This document shows, piece after piece, positions 18,669 through 26,242 of a DNA stretch of 64,000 bases (positions within the stretch are counted from its first letter, which is position 1; each line of letters starts with the position of its first letter). The DNA is taken from contig JAEUWI010000034.1 of the NCBI GenBank assembly GCA_016791475.1, positions 1 through 64,000 on the forward strand, given 5' to 3'. Origin of the DNA: Candidatus Hydrogenedentota bacterium. GTDB lineage: Bacteria > Hydrogenedentota > Hydrogenedentia > Hydrogenedentales > JAEUWI01. The notes under the pieces were generated by a model. The model saw nothing but the letters and a program-made list of their open reading frames with translations. It made no database searches and was not told where the DNA came from. Both the position numbers and the translations under genes were made by a program.

Positions 18669-20587
18669 GCGTTCACCACCTCCTGGCCCAGTTGGGTCGG
18701 GTTATGTTTGCGGTCCCATCCCCAGAAATCGAGAATGGACCCGTCGAGTGCTTTGTAATATTCGTAGAAGCGCTTCAAGTGTTCCTTGTCGCTGTCGAAG
18801 GCGGCAAGCATCTGATGGATAAATTCGGGCGACTGGCAATAGGGCGATTTCGCCAGGAAATCACGCTGGCGGATCTCTTCGCCTTCGAAGGCGGCATAGA
18901 GCAGTGGGTTGTCGTCGCGCAGGGCGGTCTCCTGCTCGCGGATATAGTCGAGGTAGTCCCCGCGGAAGCGCTCATAGTGCTGCTTCCGGGCCCGGGCGTT
19001 CGCTTTCTTCTCCGCTTCGCGCACCTTCCGGCGGAATTCCACCACGAAAGCATCACCATGTCGGGTGAGGGCCAGCTTGAGGGAGCGGGGCATGCCGGGG
19101 TTGGCATTTTCCCGATCGCGCACATACTCGCCGAAGCTCCGGCCCATCCGGTGGACCTTGTCCTCGTGGGGGTAGTGACGGAGGAGCTCCTTCACGAAGC
19201 GCTCGCCGGCTTCCACGTCCGTCAGCACCACGGCGGCGGCGGGAGTGTCGTCGTTACCCGCCCAGGCGGCATAGAAGTGGGCGGCGAAGACCCCACCGAG
19301 GCGCTCGGGGTTTTCCGTCTCCGGGTTGGGCCAGTTTTCCTCGATGGCCTTGCGCAGGAGTCCCAGGCGATTCCGGGTGGGGTTGCGCAGGGGGAGCCAC
19401 TCGCACTGCTCGATGATCTGAAGTGGGGGATAGGACTCGGCCAATCGCTTTGCCGTGCTCCCATCGAATCCCTCTTCCTTCAATCGAGAAAAAGCCCCCT
19501 CCACAGCAGCAGGTGCAGCCTGTTGTTGTTTACCAGTGTTCTTTAGGGTGTTATTTAGATCTGTTATTTCTATACCGGTGTCTAAAATGGACTGGTCCCG
19601 GTATCCTTCTTGAACTGCGACCGGTGCGGATTTTGAACCGGGGTCGGTATCCTTAATGGACCGGTTTTCGGTATCTTTTTTGAACCGCTCCCGGTCTACT
19701 TTTTGAACCGGTATATTCTCCGGTGCGTTCGCGGGGATCCGGTATCCTTTTTGAACTGGCTTCGCCTTCTCAATCGCGGGCGGCTCGGCGGAGTCCGGTG
19801 CACTTTTTGAACCGGTCAGGGGGCAAGTGCCTGTGTCACTCCACTTTATGCCATAGGTGGCGGCGCGGCTGGCCTGGCCCGCGTTGGCATCGAAGAAACC
19901 GTCTTCTACGCGCTGTATATGGTTGTTTTTGATGGAATGCTGTATGGCGTCGTTCAGACTGCGGCGCGAAGCAATCCCCGTGATCCGTTGGAGCCGGGTG
20001 AAGCTCATCTCCACCTGCTGGCGACGGAAGCCAAACTTGGTCTGGAAGCCGATGGTGTGGCGGATGATGGCGCCGACCACCTTGATGACGGCCAGGGACT
20101 CATTGGGCACGGTGAAATCGAAGAAGGCATTGGGGATGTAGGTGAGGTTGCCGTTGCCCGCATAGAAGCCAGCAAAAACCGACAAATCCTTTATGTATTC
20201 ATCCCGATCATCCCAACAAAGCTCGTAAAGCGCCGAAACCGCCGCCTGGCGGTGGCCCGAGGCCCGGCCTTCGCGGATACAGCGGATGAAGTGACAGGCG
20301 ACCGCCTCTTCCAGTGCCGGGCCGATGGCACCCCGACTGATGCCCGCTTCGCGGATGAGCTGATTGTAGGAGATAACCACCTCGGGTTCCTGCGGGTTGC
20401 CTTCGGCATCGCTCCAGCCCAGGGTTTTGCGTATCATATAGGCGACCAGGCGAACACAGCCCCGGGAGGCATGGCGCAGCACCACGTCGAAGAACTGGTT
20501 CGGCGTGTAGGTGGTGTTGCTCGTCGGCGCAGGGTAACCCCGGAAGGGTATTGCCTTTGCGTCGATCTTACTGTCCCGGGCTGCCAT
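18665..20587 (-). CDS. Plasmid replication initiator with two winged-helix domains and internal repeats
   Basis: The 640-residue protein begins with two related segments, NTTYTPNQFFDVVLRH (about 23-38) and GNLTYIPNAFFDFTVPN (about 145-161). Each is followed by helices and a wing (ISYNQLIREAGISRGAIGPA; MSFTRLQRITGIASRRSLND), as in phage/plasmid O-type and RepA initiators. Residues about 265-340 contain the short related peptides VQKGYR, FKKDTE, SIKDTD, VQEGYR and SILDTG. These are translated from 23-base DNA repeats, listed separately. The C-terminal half is helical and charged and resembles no domain I know. Initiator function is inferred from the fold, the repeats and the coupled parAB. The gene lies 3 bases after a small RHH regulator. 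Confidence 0.75.
   Translation of the reverse strand: MAARDSKIDAKAIPFRGYPAPTSNTTYTPNQFFDVVLRHASRGCVRLVAYMIRKTLGWSDAEGNPQEPEVVISYNQLIREAGISRGAIGPALEEAVACHFIRCIREGRASGHRQAAVSALYELCWDDRDEYIKDLSVFAGFYAGNGNLTYIPNAFFDFTVPNESLAVIKVVGAIIRHTIGFQTKFGFRRQQVEMSFTRLQRITGIASRRSLNDAIQHSIKNNHIQRVEDGFFDANAGQASRAATYGIKWSDTGTCPLTGSKSAPDSAEPPAIEKAKPVQKGYRIPANAPENIPVQKVDRERFKKDTENRSIKDTDPGSKSAPVAVQEGYRDQSILDTGIEITDLNNTLKNTGKQQQAAPAAVEGAFSRLKEEGFDGSTAKRLAESYPPLQIIEQCEWLPLRNPTRNRLGLLRKAIEENWPNPETENPERLGGVFAAHFYAAWAGNDDTPAAAVVLTDVEAGERFVKELLRHYPHEDKVHRMGRSFGEYVRDRENANPGMPRSLKLALTRHGDAFVVEFRRKVREAEKKANARARKQHYERFRGDYLDYIREQETALRDDNPLLYAAFEGEEIRQRDFLAKSPYCQSPEFIHQMLAAFDSDKEHLKRFYEYYKALDGSILDFWGWDRKHNPTQLGQEVVNA
19574..19816. 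repeat. Iteron-like 23-base repeats inside rep (candidate replication origin)
   Basis: Copies of a repeat close to ACCGGTTCAAAAAGGATACC (minus strand) begin, by their CGGT end on the plus strand, at 19576, 19599, 19622, 19645, 19669, 19692, 19740 and 19796. The first six are 23 or 24 bases apart, about two helical turns. Because 23 is not a multiple of three, successive copies are read in different frames (VQKGYR, FKKDTE, SIKDTD). The repeat is therefore conserved as DNA, not as peptide. This is what an initiator-binding origin inside its own gene would look like, as in lambda O. Confidence 0.7.
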
Positions 20588-20590
20588 AGG

Positions 20591-20809
20591 TTATGCGCTC
20601 TGTCGCGTTTCCTCTTCGTGGTTGATAGGTCGGCCATTCTGGGCCGCAAAGTCTTCGATGATCATGTTGACGATTTCGCTTCGCGAGCGTCGCTGAAAAA
20701 CGGGGGATTCGCGACGTAACTCGTCCAGATAGTCGAGGATACGGGCATCGAAGTTGATGCCGGTGGTGCTCTTGCTGCGGGTGGCCGCGCTATTTACAGG
20801 TGATGACAT
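20591..20809 (-). CDS. Small ribbon-helix-helix DNA-binding protein
   Basis: The 72-residue protein contains TTGINFDARILDYLDELRRE and RSRSEIVNMIIEDFAAQ, the strand-helix-helix pattern of CopG/Arc-type regulators. The spacing of the RSRSEIV block fits the second helix. Small RHH proteins before plasmid rep genes usually repress rep and set copy number. An inverted repeat just upstream (20833-20869) is a candidate operator. The ATG at 20809 is chosen because the extra 23 codons upstream would run through that operator. rep starts 3 bases after its stop. Confidence 0.7.
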   Translation of the reverse strand: MSSPVNSAATRSKSTTGINFDARILDYLDELRRESPVFQRRSRSEIVNMIIEDFAAQNGRPINHEEETRQSA

Positions 20810-20832
20810 GGGACCAAACTCCTTGATGAACC

Positions 20833-20869
20833 TTGTCGTTGTACGTTGATCGTGGACAACGTTCGACAA
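20833..20869. promoter_or_regulatory. Candidate operator of the rep-par operon
   Basis: Nested inverted repeats share nearly one centre: TTGTCG (20833-20838) with CGACAA (20864-20869), and ACGTTG (20843-20848) with CAACGT (20857-20862). They lie 24-60 bases upstream of the RHH gene start, where an autoregulatory operator would be expected. RHH proteins bind such repeated short half-sites. Confidence 0.5.
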
Positions 20870-21239
20870 CTTTGTCAAGGGAAAAATCTCCCTTCAATCG
20901 CAAAATGCAGCGTTGAAGGTAAAACTGAGGCCCAATATGTGGGGTTTGCCGTACATTGGGCCGAAGGCTGGGGCATTAAATACTTTTCCGAAAGGATAAC
21001 AGCAGGAAAACTAATAAAATCGCTGTCAAGAGTTTATTGCCCAGAAATCCAGGGTGCCACCCACCTTGGCGACCGGTGTGGAGAATGTCTCCCTATAAGT
21101 AGGGATGGGACGTTGCAGTTTTCTTGGGGGCGGGGTCAAAAGGCGAGGTATAGTCGACCGTTCGGGGGCAGGGAGGGGGAACTTGTAAGAGTTACTTGCA
21201 CGTTGTGCGGGTGGCCGGAAATCTTATCACGCGCCTGGC
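20870..21239. other. Intergenic region, nothing recognised
   Basis: About 370 bases between the candidate rep-par operator and the end of abiEii. A plus-strand frame is open for 137 codons from 20846, but it has no ribosome site, domain or protein-like composition. No hairpin or repeat stands out. Confidence 0.4.
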
Positions 21240-22223
21240 TCAGAATTCAGGCCGAGTAGTCTGGTGAGGTAAGCGTTGCTGCACGTTTCGCAACTTCCAG
21301 AGTATGGCGGGATGATCGGCCAATCGGGTCGCTTGAGCGGGCTCGTTCGGAAACAGTAATTCGAGCCGCAGTTCACCTTTGTGAATTGCTTCGACGTAGT
21401 CCTGTTCCTGTGGAGTCAGGTCGAGAAGCGGTTCGGCCACGCTCCAGGCGGTATCGAACAACTGATCCGGGTCCGGTGTTGCTCCAGCACTCAGCATGGG
21501 CACAAGTTGCTCCTGTGTCAATCGCGGTGTAAGTCGCGAAGCGACGACCGCGCGGGTATAGGTCGACAAGGGGTGGGGCAACATGGCGGACAGGGCAATG
21601 AAACAGGCGCGAAATTCAGGATGATTCGAGGTATCGCCCATGGTATTGCGATACTGGGCTACGTCCCACGCATCTCGTGGCGCGGAACGGTCCACGAAGG
21701 CGAGCAACTTTCCGATACCAAGCTCGAGCCGGGAAACTATGGCTATTTGCGGGCGATCCAGTTCGCCGGGTTGCCAGAGTTCTGCGCGGACCACACCCGC
21801 AAGGGGCTGTCGCCAGAGGAAGTTCAGATCGACCTCAACACGATCTTCTGGCCCCAGAGCGGAGGCGTATATCGCGTAGATTTTCCTTCCGGCAAATGCG
21901 TCGGCAGAGCGCTGCAGTCGAAAGCCCAGTCGGCGGGCTATATTCTCAACGGCCTCTTCAACCTCTGGACGTGCCGCTTGCATCGCTTCCCGATCAGGAT
22001 GCGCCACGTAGTTATAGTCCAGGTCCACCGACAGTCGCGTAGGAGCTTCGCCGAGGCATAGATTGAGCGCGGTTCCGCCTTTCAAGGCTAACGCCTTCCC
22101 AAGCAAGGGGTGCGCCGCAATGGCACCGGCCAGCGTGCCCAGTCGGATGACTTTCTCCAGTGATTGTAATTGGAATCCGGATTGTCCCGCGCACTGCTGG
22201 AGGTATTGAAGACTAGCGTTCAT
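21240..22223 (-). CDS. abiEii: AbiEii-type nucleotidyltransferase toxin
   Basis: The 327-residue protein shows the family motifs LALKGGTALNLCLG (the GG/S-type nucleotide-binding turn) and RLSVDLDYNY (metal-binding Asp-x-Asp), with a later acidic strand (VEVDLNFL) and the helical block GIGKLLAFVDRSAPRD. AbiEii proteins are DNA-polymerase-beta-like transferases that stop growth during phage infection. The related MenT toxins add nucleotides to tRNA. The ATG at 22223 lies inside the antitoxin gene (11-base overlap), the usual antitoxin-first order of type IV systems. It is near the length of other AbiEii toxins. Confidence 0.85.
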   Translation of the reverse strand: MNASLQYLQQCAGQSGFQLQSLEKVIRLGTLAGAIAAHPLLGKALALKGGTALNLCLGEAPTRLSVDLDYNYVAHPDREAMQAARPEVEEAVENIARRLGFRLQRSADAFAGRKIYAIYASALGPEDRVEVDLNFLWRQPLAGVVRAELWQPGELDRPQIAIVSRLELGIGKLLAFVDRSAPRDAWDVAQYRNTMGDTSNHPEFRACFIALSAMLPHPLSTYTRAVVASRLTPRLTQEQLVPMLSAGATPDPDQLFDTAWSVAEPLLDLTPQEQDYVEAIHKGELRLELLFPNEPAQATRLADHPAILWKLRNVQQRLPHQTTRPEF

Positions 22224-23028
22224 CGGGATCTCGCATCGATTCCAGTTCAGGCGGCAGGATCAGGTTCCACCGTGGGACCAGGATGCCGCCGCGACGACTG
22301 CGCACAAGGTATTGGGGCACGCGGGGGCGTTGCGCTTCAAGGCGGTCAAGGTACCCATCGTCAACGTGGAAGGTCTGACGGTGCGCTTCGAGAAACCAGC
22401 CGCTTGCCGCCCACAGGTTCGCGGTGGCGTAGGCTGTCAGTAACGTATCCAGCAGATCGAGGTCCAGCGTGGCGAAGCCCGCTGCCGATTCCAAGAACTC
22501 CGGCAGGCCACCCGCCAGATCGGGACGACGTAATCCGTCAACCAGTGTACGCTCTGGACCGGTGGCGCGCAGGAGTTGGCCGCGCCACTCCACCCGCCGC
22601 ACGCCCAGGCCAGTTTCGCCACGGTCGAGCAGCGGGCGAGGGTGATCCAGGAAGAGAACCCGTGCTCCACCGAGGGGCAGGGGAGGGCGGCGCTGATCGG
22701 TGAACAGGGTGACCTGATGCCACACCGAGTGGGCTGCGCCGAGCAGTTCCAGTGCGCTGTGATAGGAAAATATACCATCAGGACGGGCCGCGCGCGCCGC
22801 AAGGAAGGGGTCGGGCTGAAAATGATCCGGCGCAACCAGCGGCGGCACCACCGCATATATACCCCGGGACACATGGGTCAACTGGCCCGTCCGCAGATGA
22901 TGCTTCAACCGCTGCACCACGGCGGCCCGACCACCCGCTGGGCGCAAGGTCTCCTCGGCCTCCTCCAGGGAGAAGACCGGGTGCGTGGCGAAGAAGTCGC
23001 GGGTGCTTACTGGGCGTTGCGTATTCAT
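22213..23028 (-). CDS. abiEi: AbiEi-type antitoxin/transcriptional regulator
   Basis: The 271-residue protein begins with an N-terminal winged helix (RPVSTRDFFATHPVFSLEEA... LKHHLRTGQLTHVSRGIYAV), the characteristic AbiEi antitoxin domain, in which the GxLxxVxRGxY turn is conserved. The C-terminal part contains the AbiEi antitoxin core (GIFSYHSALELLGAAHSVWH; GPERTLVDGLRRPDLAGG). It should repress its own promoter and counteract the adjacent transferase toxin. The pair is a complete type IV toxin-antitoxin or abortive-infection unit. An upstream region of about 130 bases to the next gene should hold the promoter; no clear inverted repeat was picked out. Confidence 0.85.
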   Translation of the reverse strand: MNTQRPVSTRDFFATHPVFSLEEAEETLRPAGGRAAVVQRLKHHLRTGQLTHVSRGIYAVVPPLVAPDHFQPDPFLAARAARPDGIFSYHSALELLGAAHSVWHQVTLFTDQRRPPLPLGGARVLFLDHPRPLLDRGETGLGVRRVEWRGQLLRATGPERTLVDGLRRPDLAGGLPEFLESAAGFATLDLDLLDTLLTAYATANLWAASGWFLEAHRQTFHVDDGYLDRLEAQRPRVPQYLVRSRRGGILVPRWNLILPPELESMRDPDER

Positions 23029-23158
23029 ACGGGGGAAATAATAGCCTGTTTACAAGCGAAATGTCAAGCCTATATTTGACGATGGGACGCGGAATGGGTA
23101 TATTTACATCCTTTAGCCAATCGAATTGACAAATCGTCTCAGTGTTCTCCGTGCTGCA

Positions 23159-23779
23159 TCACTCATCGCACCCGGCCTCTCCAAAAGCTAAGCGCCTAAT
23201 GATCTCGTAGACCCAAATGGTGACGTAGCGCGATTCACGTAAAGCCCGGGCCCGTTCTTGCGGGGTGAGCCGGGCGCGGAGCGCATCGAGGGTAGCGTCA
23301 TCGACGTGCTCTTCGCCCAGGGCTTTTAGCCCGTGAATCAGGAGCGCGGTTCTGGGGGAGAGGCCCGTGGTTTCCTTGTTGGTGCGGTGCTTCATGTGGA
23401 TGCGGCCGCCCTCCCAGGCATAGCGCTTGGTGGGGCCATCGCTGAAATACTCCCACTGCGCGGGCACCTGGGTTGAAAGGCCCAGCAGATTCAGGGCTGT
23501 GACACCGGTGGGCACGAGGGTCCAGCCATGAGCGCGGGCAATTGCCCGGGCAATGGCATCGGGATCGGGACTCGCCGGTCCCTGACGCACCGCGCTGTAG
23601 GCGGGGAAATCATAGACCCCGCGCATGGGTCGGCGTAGCGTGCCGGCGTTGGCCAGACGCAGCAGCCCCTTCTTCGCCGCTTCATAGCCCGCGAGATCGA
23701 GGAAGTCCTTTGGCGTAAACGCGCTGCCGGGGCCGGACCGACGCACGCGCGCAAGTATTTTATCTTCTGTGGTTTGCAT
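23159..23779 (-). CDS. DUF6088-family (AbiEi-like) protein without a nearby toxin
   Basis: The 206-residue protein has an N-terminal winged-helix region (ILARVRRSGPGSAFTPKDFL... LLRLANAGTLRRPMRGVYDF). The core follows (GWTLVPTGVTALNLLGLSTQ; RHTNKE-like segment RTNKETTGLSPRTALLIHGL), as in DUF6088 proteins, distant relatives of AbiEi antitoxins. The ATG at 23779 starts the domain; a further upstream start adds 17 residues. No toxin gene follows or precedes it within operon distance, because the AbiE pair has its own antitoxin. A palindrome TTCGGACGTCCGAA lies 100 bases upstream. A fragment of a second copy is at 45146-45328. Confidence 0.72.
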   Translation of the reverse strand: MQTTEDKILARVRRSGPGSAFTPKDFLDLAGYEAAKKGLLRLANAGTLRRPMRGVYDFPAYSAVRQGPASPDPDAIARAIARAHGWTLVPTGVTALNLLGLSTQVPAQWEYFSDGPTKRYAWEGGRIHMKHRTNKETTGLSPRTALLIHGLKALGEEHVDDATLDALRARLTPQERARALRESRYVTIWVYEIIRRLAFGEAGCDE

Positions 23780-24407
23780 AGGGGATAGGTTCTCTTGTTT
23801 GTCCCGAATTATAGCGCGAATTAGGGACAATGCAAAGGAGAAATCGGGAGGGAGAAGCCGAGCTGAGTACGATAGAACTTCGGACGTCCGAAAGTGCTGC
23901 GGCCATGTGGCAGCCCCCGAATGCGTGCGGACGATCCGAGGCGCTCATGTCCTGTTTAGCGGCGAGGGATGGATTGTTATAAATATATGCCAAAAAAGGA
24001 GTTATCGCTTGTTCTATTGAGCTTATATAGTGCTCGTGTCCTGTTTATGTCTTGTTCGACACTCCGCAGCGTCCATGCAGATTGTGGCGGGTTTGGCGGG
24101 ATTGTGGCGGGTTTACGCTACACGCTGATGACTGGCCGATAAGCACGGATGATGTCTCAAATGTCCCATAAATGTCCCATAAAATGTCTCATATCCAAAC
24201 CTTGTGCAAGTGAATGGCACGATCGGCACGATTCTGACACGATTCCAAGGACCGTGTGTGATTGGCACAGTCGTCCCCTGATGGCCCATTTGGCCCTTTT
24301 GCGGCCCATTGGCGGAATGTCTACTTACCGCCGCGTGCCGACCCTTGGAATCGCCCCTCTTCGAGGTAACCGAGATAGTGCTGGTCCGCCCGTTGCTGTG
24401 GCCCTAC
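23780..24407. other. Intergenic region with a palindrome and direct repeats
   Basis: About 630 bases without a gene. It contains the 14-base palindrome TTCGGACGTCCGAA (23879-23892), whose core recurs at 26313-26326, and two sets of direct repeats (24081-24193, listed separately). GGCACGAT-like words repeat at about 24217-24245. The base composition is lower in G+C than that of neighbouring genes. It could hold promoters for the DUF6088 gene and, less certainly, a second origin-like element. Confidence 0.45.
24081..24193. repeat. Short direct repeats
   Basis: ATTGTGGCGGGTTT occurs at 24081-24094 and again at 24101-24114. ATGTCYCA-type units follow at 24152, 24161, 24172 and 24184; the middle two are identical (ATGTCCCATAA). 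The regular spacing (9-12 bases for the second set, 20 for the first) recalls iterons or a regulator-binding array. Function is unknown. Confidence 0.45.
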
Positions 24408-24710
24408 CTACGGAACGCGCGTCGCTTCGGCGTGGAGCCGGAGTCCGAGTGCGTTGATGACCTTAAGCACGGTATCAAAACTCGGGCTGTGGTCGCCCGA
24501 GAGGGAGCGGTAGAGGCTCTCGCGGGACAATCCCGCGTCGTGGGCAATCTGGGTCATGCCCTTGGCCCGGGCGATGTCGCCGAGGGCCTTGGCGATGAAG
24601 GCGGCGTCACCGGGGGCTTCTTCGAGGCACGCTTCCAGATAGGCCGCCATCTCTTCTGGGGTACGAAGGTGCTCGGTGACGTCGTATCGGGTGGTTTGTG
24701 TTTTGGTCAT
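24408..24710 (-). CDS. Addiction-module antidote-type HTH protein (orphan)
   Basis: The 100-residue protein has the layout of plasmid addiction-module antidotes (HigA-like): MTKTQTTRYDVTEHLRTPEE, then YLEACLEEAPGDAAFIAKALGDIARAKG, then an XRE helix-turn-helix (MTQIAHDAGLSRESLYRSLS) and FDTVLKVINALGLRL. The usual partner is a RelE/HigB-type toxin encoded directly upstream. No such gene is present: only a 22-codon frame overlaps its start. It is therefore an orphan antidote or a regulator, possibly left after toxin loss. The ATG is at 24710. Confidence 0.82.
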   Translation of the reverse strand: MTKTQTTRYDVTEHLRTPEEMAAYLEACLEEAPGDAAFIAKALGDIARAKGMTQIAHDAGLSRESLYRSLSGDHSPSFDTVLKVINALGLRLHAEATRVP

Positions 24711-24775
24711 CGTGGTACTCCAATAGATCGTGCGCCAGACGCGGCATTGCGCTTCTCAGCCTGAATTGTAAGCAT
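24707..24775 (-). CDS. Possible 22-codon leader or remnant ORF
   Basis: A tiny frame (MLTIQAEKRNAASGARSIGV, then PR) ends in a TGA that overlaps the ATG of the antidote-type gene (ATGA). The exact overlap suggests translational coupling: it could be a leader peptide or the remains of a lost upstream toxin gene. There is no clear ribosome-binding site and no family match, so it may be chance. Confidence 0.2.
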   Translation of the reverse strand: MLTIQAEKRNAASGARSIGVPR

Positions 24776-24894
24776 GGTAACACGTTATTGGTGTGAAGTC
24801 GTGCCGCCCGTTTAGCGTCGGAGGCGACCTCGTAAACTTCACGTCGCCTTGAATCACTATTGCAAACCATAACATTATGCTTTATGCTTTCTTC

Positions 24895-25878
24895 ATGGAC
24901 TTTTCCGCATTGACCGAGAAGAAAGCGCAGCTTGACGCCCAGCGACCCCTGTCGGCCGCGTTGCTTCGCAATCTGGAAGACTGGTTTCGGGTTGAGCTGA
25001 CCTATACCAGCAACGCAATTGAGGGCAACACACTCACACGCCGCGAAACCGCGCTGGTGGTGGAGAAGGGCTTGACCGTCGGTGGCAAGTCGCTGGTTGA
25101 ACACCTTGAAGCGGTGAACCACGCCCGTGCCGTCGACTGGATCCGGGACCAGGTTGCTCGGCAGCCACGGGAATTGGACGGGCGAGATATCCTCGAACTT
25201 CACACGGTGGTCTTGAAGGGCATCGACGATGCGAATGCCGGGCGCTACCGGAATGTGGCGGTGCGTATATCAGGCTCGATGGTCGTCCTGCCCAATCCTG
25301 TGAAGGTCCCCGGGCTGATGGAAGAATTCGCGGCGTGGCTCCGCAGCGCTCCCGGTCTTCATCCCGTGGAACTCGCCGCAGAGGCCCACTATCGTCTGGT
25401 TACCATCCACCCATTTGTGGATGGGAACGGTCGCACCGCGCGACTCCTGATGAATCTGATCCTGCTGATGGAGGGCTATCCAGCGGCGATCATCCAGAAG
25501 CGCGAACGGCTGGCGTATATCACCGCGCTCGAAAAGGCCCAACTCGGCGGATCCAAAGACGACTACCTGAAGCTGATCGCGCGGGCGGTGGAGCGCTCGC
25601 TGAACATCTACCTTAAGGCCTTGCAGGGCGACGCCAGCGCGGGCCTCGGTGAGGCGCCGCTCCTCAAGATAGGGGCGCTGGCGAAGCGCGCGGGCGTGGC
25701 GAACTCCACGATCCGCCATTGGACCAAAGAAGGGCTGCTCGACGTGGCCGAGACCACGGCATCGGGCTACCAGTTGTACGCGGCAGACATGGTGGAACGG
25801 ATCAAGCGAATCGGAGCGCTGAAGGCACAACGCTACACCCTGCAGGAGATCCGGGAGGCGATGGGGAAGGAGGAGTAA
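24895..25878 (+). CDS. Fic-domain protein with C-terminal MerR-type HTH
   Basis: The 327-residue protein contains the Fic active site HPFVDGNGRTAR (His near residue 172), which transfers AMP or another phosphate-linked group to target proteins. The N-terminal segment has TSNAIEGN, matching the (S/T)xxxE(G/N) inhibitory helix that blocks ATP binding, so it is a self-inhibited (class II) Fic. Residues about 260-325 form a MerR-like winged helix (LLKIGALAKRAGVANSTIRHWTKEGLL split around IRHW, then YTLQEIREAM). DNA binding suggests autoregulation. ATGs at 24877 and 24895 are both possible; neither has a clear ribosome site. It is one of few plus-strand genes in the island. Confidence 0.87.
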   Translation: MDFSALTEKKAQLDAQRPLSAALLRNLEDWFRVELTYTSNAIEGNTLTRRETALVVEKGLTVGGKSLVEHLEAVNHARAVDWIRDQVARQPRELDGRDILELHTVVLKGIDDANAGRYRNVAVRISGSMVVLPNPVKVPGLMEEFAAWLRSAPGLHPVELAAEAHYRLVTIHPFVDGNGRTARLLMNLILLMEGYPAAIIQKRERLAYITALEKAQLGGSKDDYLKLIARAVERSLNIYLKALQGDASAGLGEAPLLKIGALAKRAGVANSTIRHWTKEGLLDVAETTASGYQLYAADMVERIKRIGALKAQRYTLQEIREAMGKEE

Positions 25879-26097
25879 TTCCTGCCGACACCCAACAGCC
25901 TCTTAAATACCATTTTTTTCCCCTATCCCGCCGAAAAGTTTCTCTATTCAAGCCGCCGTGCCCTTGCTATACTGGCCATTGTCGATGCGCTCAACGGCGT
26001 GGCGGCATCATTCAAGTGGGCTGGCAACCCGGTAAACCCGATCTCACCAATCGGGCTAAGGGGGCGGACTTTACCACCCGCCATTGTCAGACCCGTA
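25879..26097. other. Gap between fic and the domain V motif
   Basis: About 220 bases without a gene. Near 26060-26082 a hairpin GGGCGG...CCGCC precedes the domain V element, as a small domain III or IV hairpin might. A run of seven T near 25912 follows the fic stop and may serve as a weak terminator. Confidence 0.35.
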
Positions 26098-26162
26098 GAG
26101 CCGGATGCGTGGAGACGCGCTTGTCCGGTTCGATGGAGGCTTGCTGGCGTAATCCTCCTGAC
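26098..26162 (+). ncRNA. Group II intron domains V and VI (3' fragment)
   Basis: Bases 26098-26131 match the 34-base domain V plan position by position. They begin GAGCCGGATG with the AGC triad at positions 2-4. A three-pair upper stem is capped by a GAGA (GNRA) tetraloop at 15-18, and the element ends TCCGGTTC, pairing with the start. A domain-VI-like hairpin follows (GGAGG ... TAATCCTCC, with an unpaired A), ending near 26162. No reverse transcriptase or domain I lies upstream because fic ends at 25878, so this is probably a truncated intron or a ribozyme derived from one. Confidence 0.65.
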
Positions 26163-26242
26163 TTGTCCAGCGGACGGGCCAGGAGAGTAATCCCAGCATT
26201 CTATCCAATAGCGATTGCCTTGAAGCAGGGCGACGCGGACAT

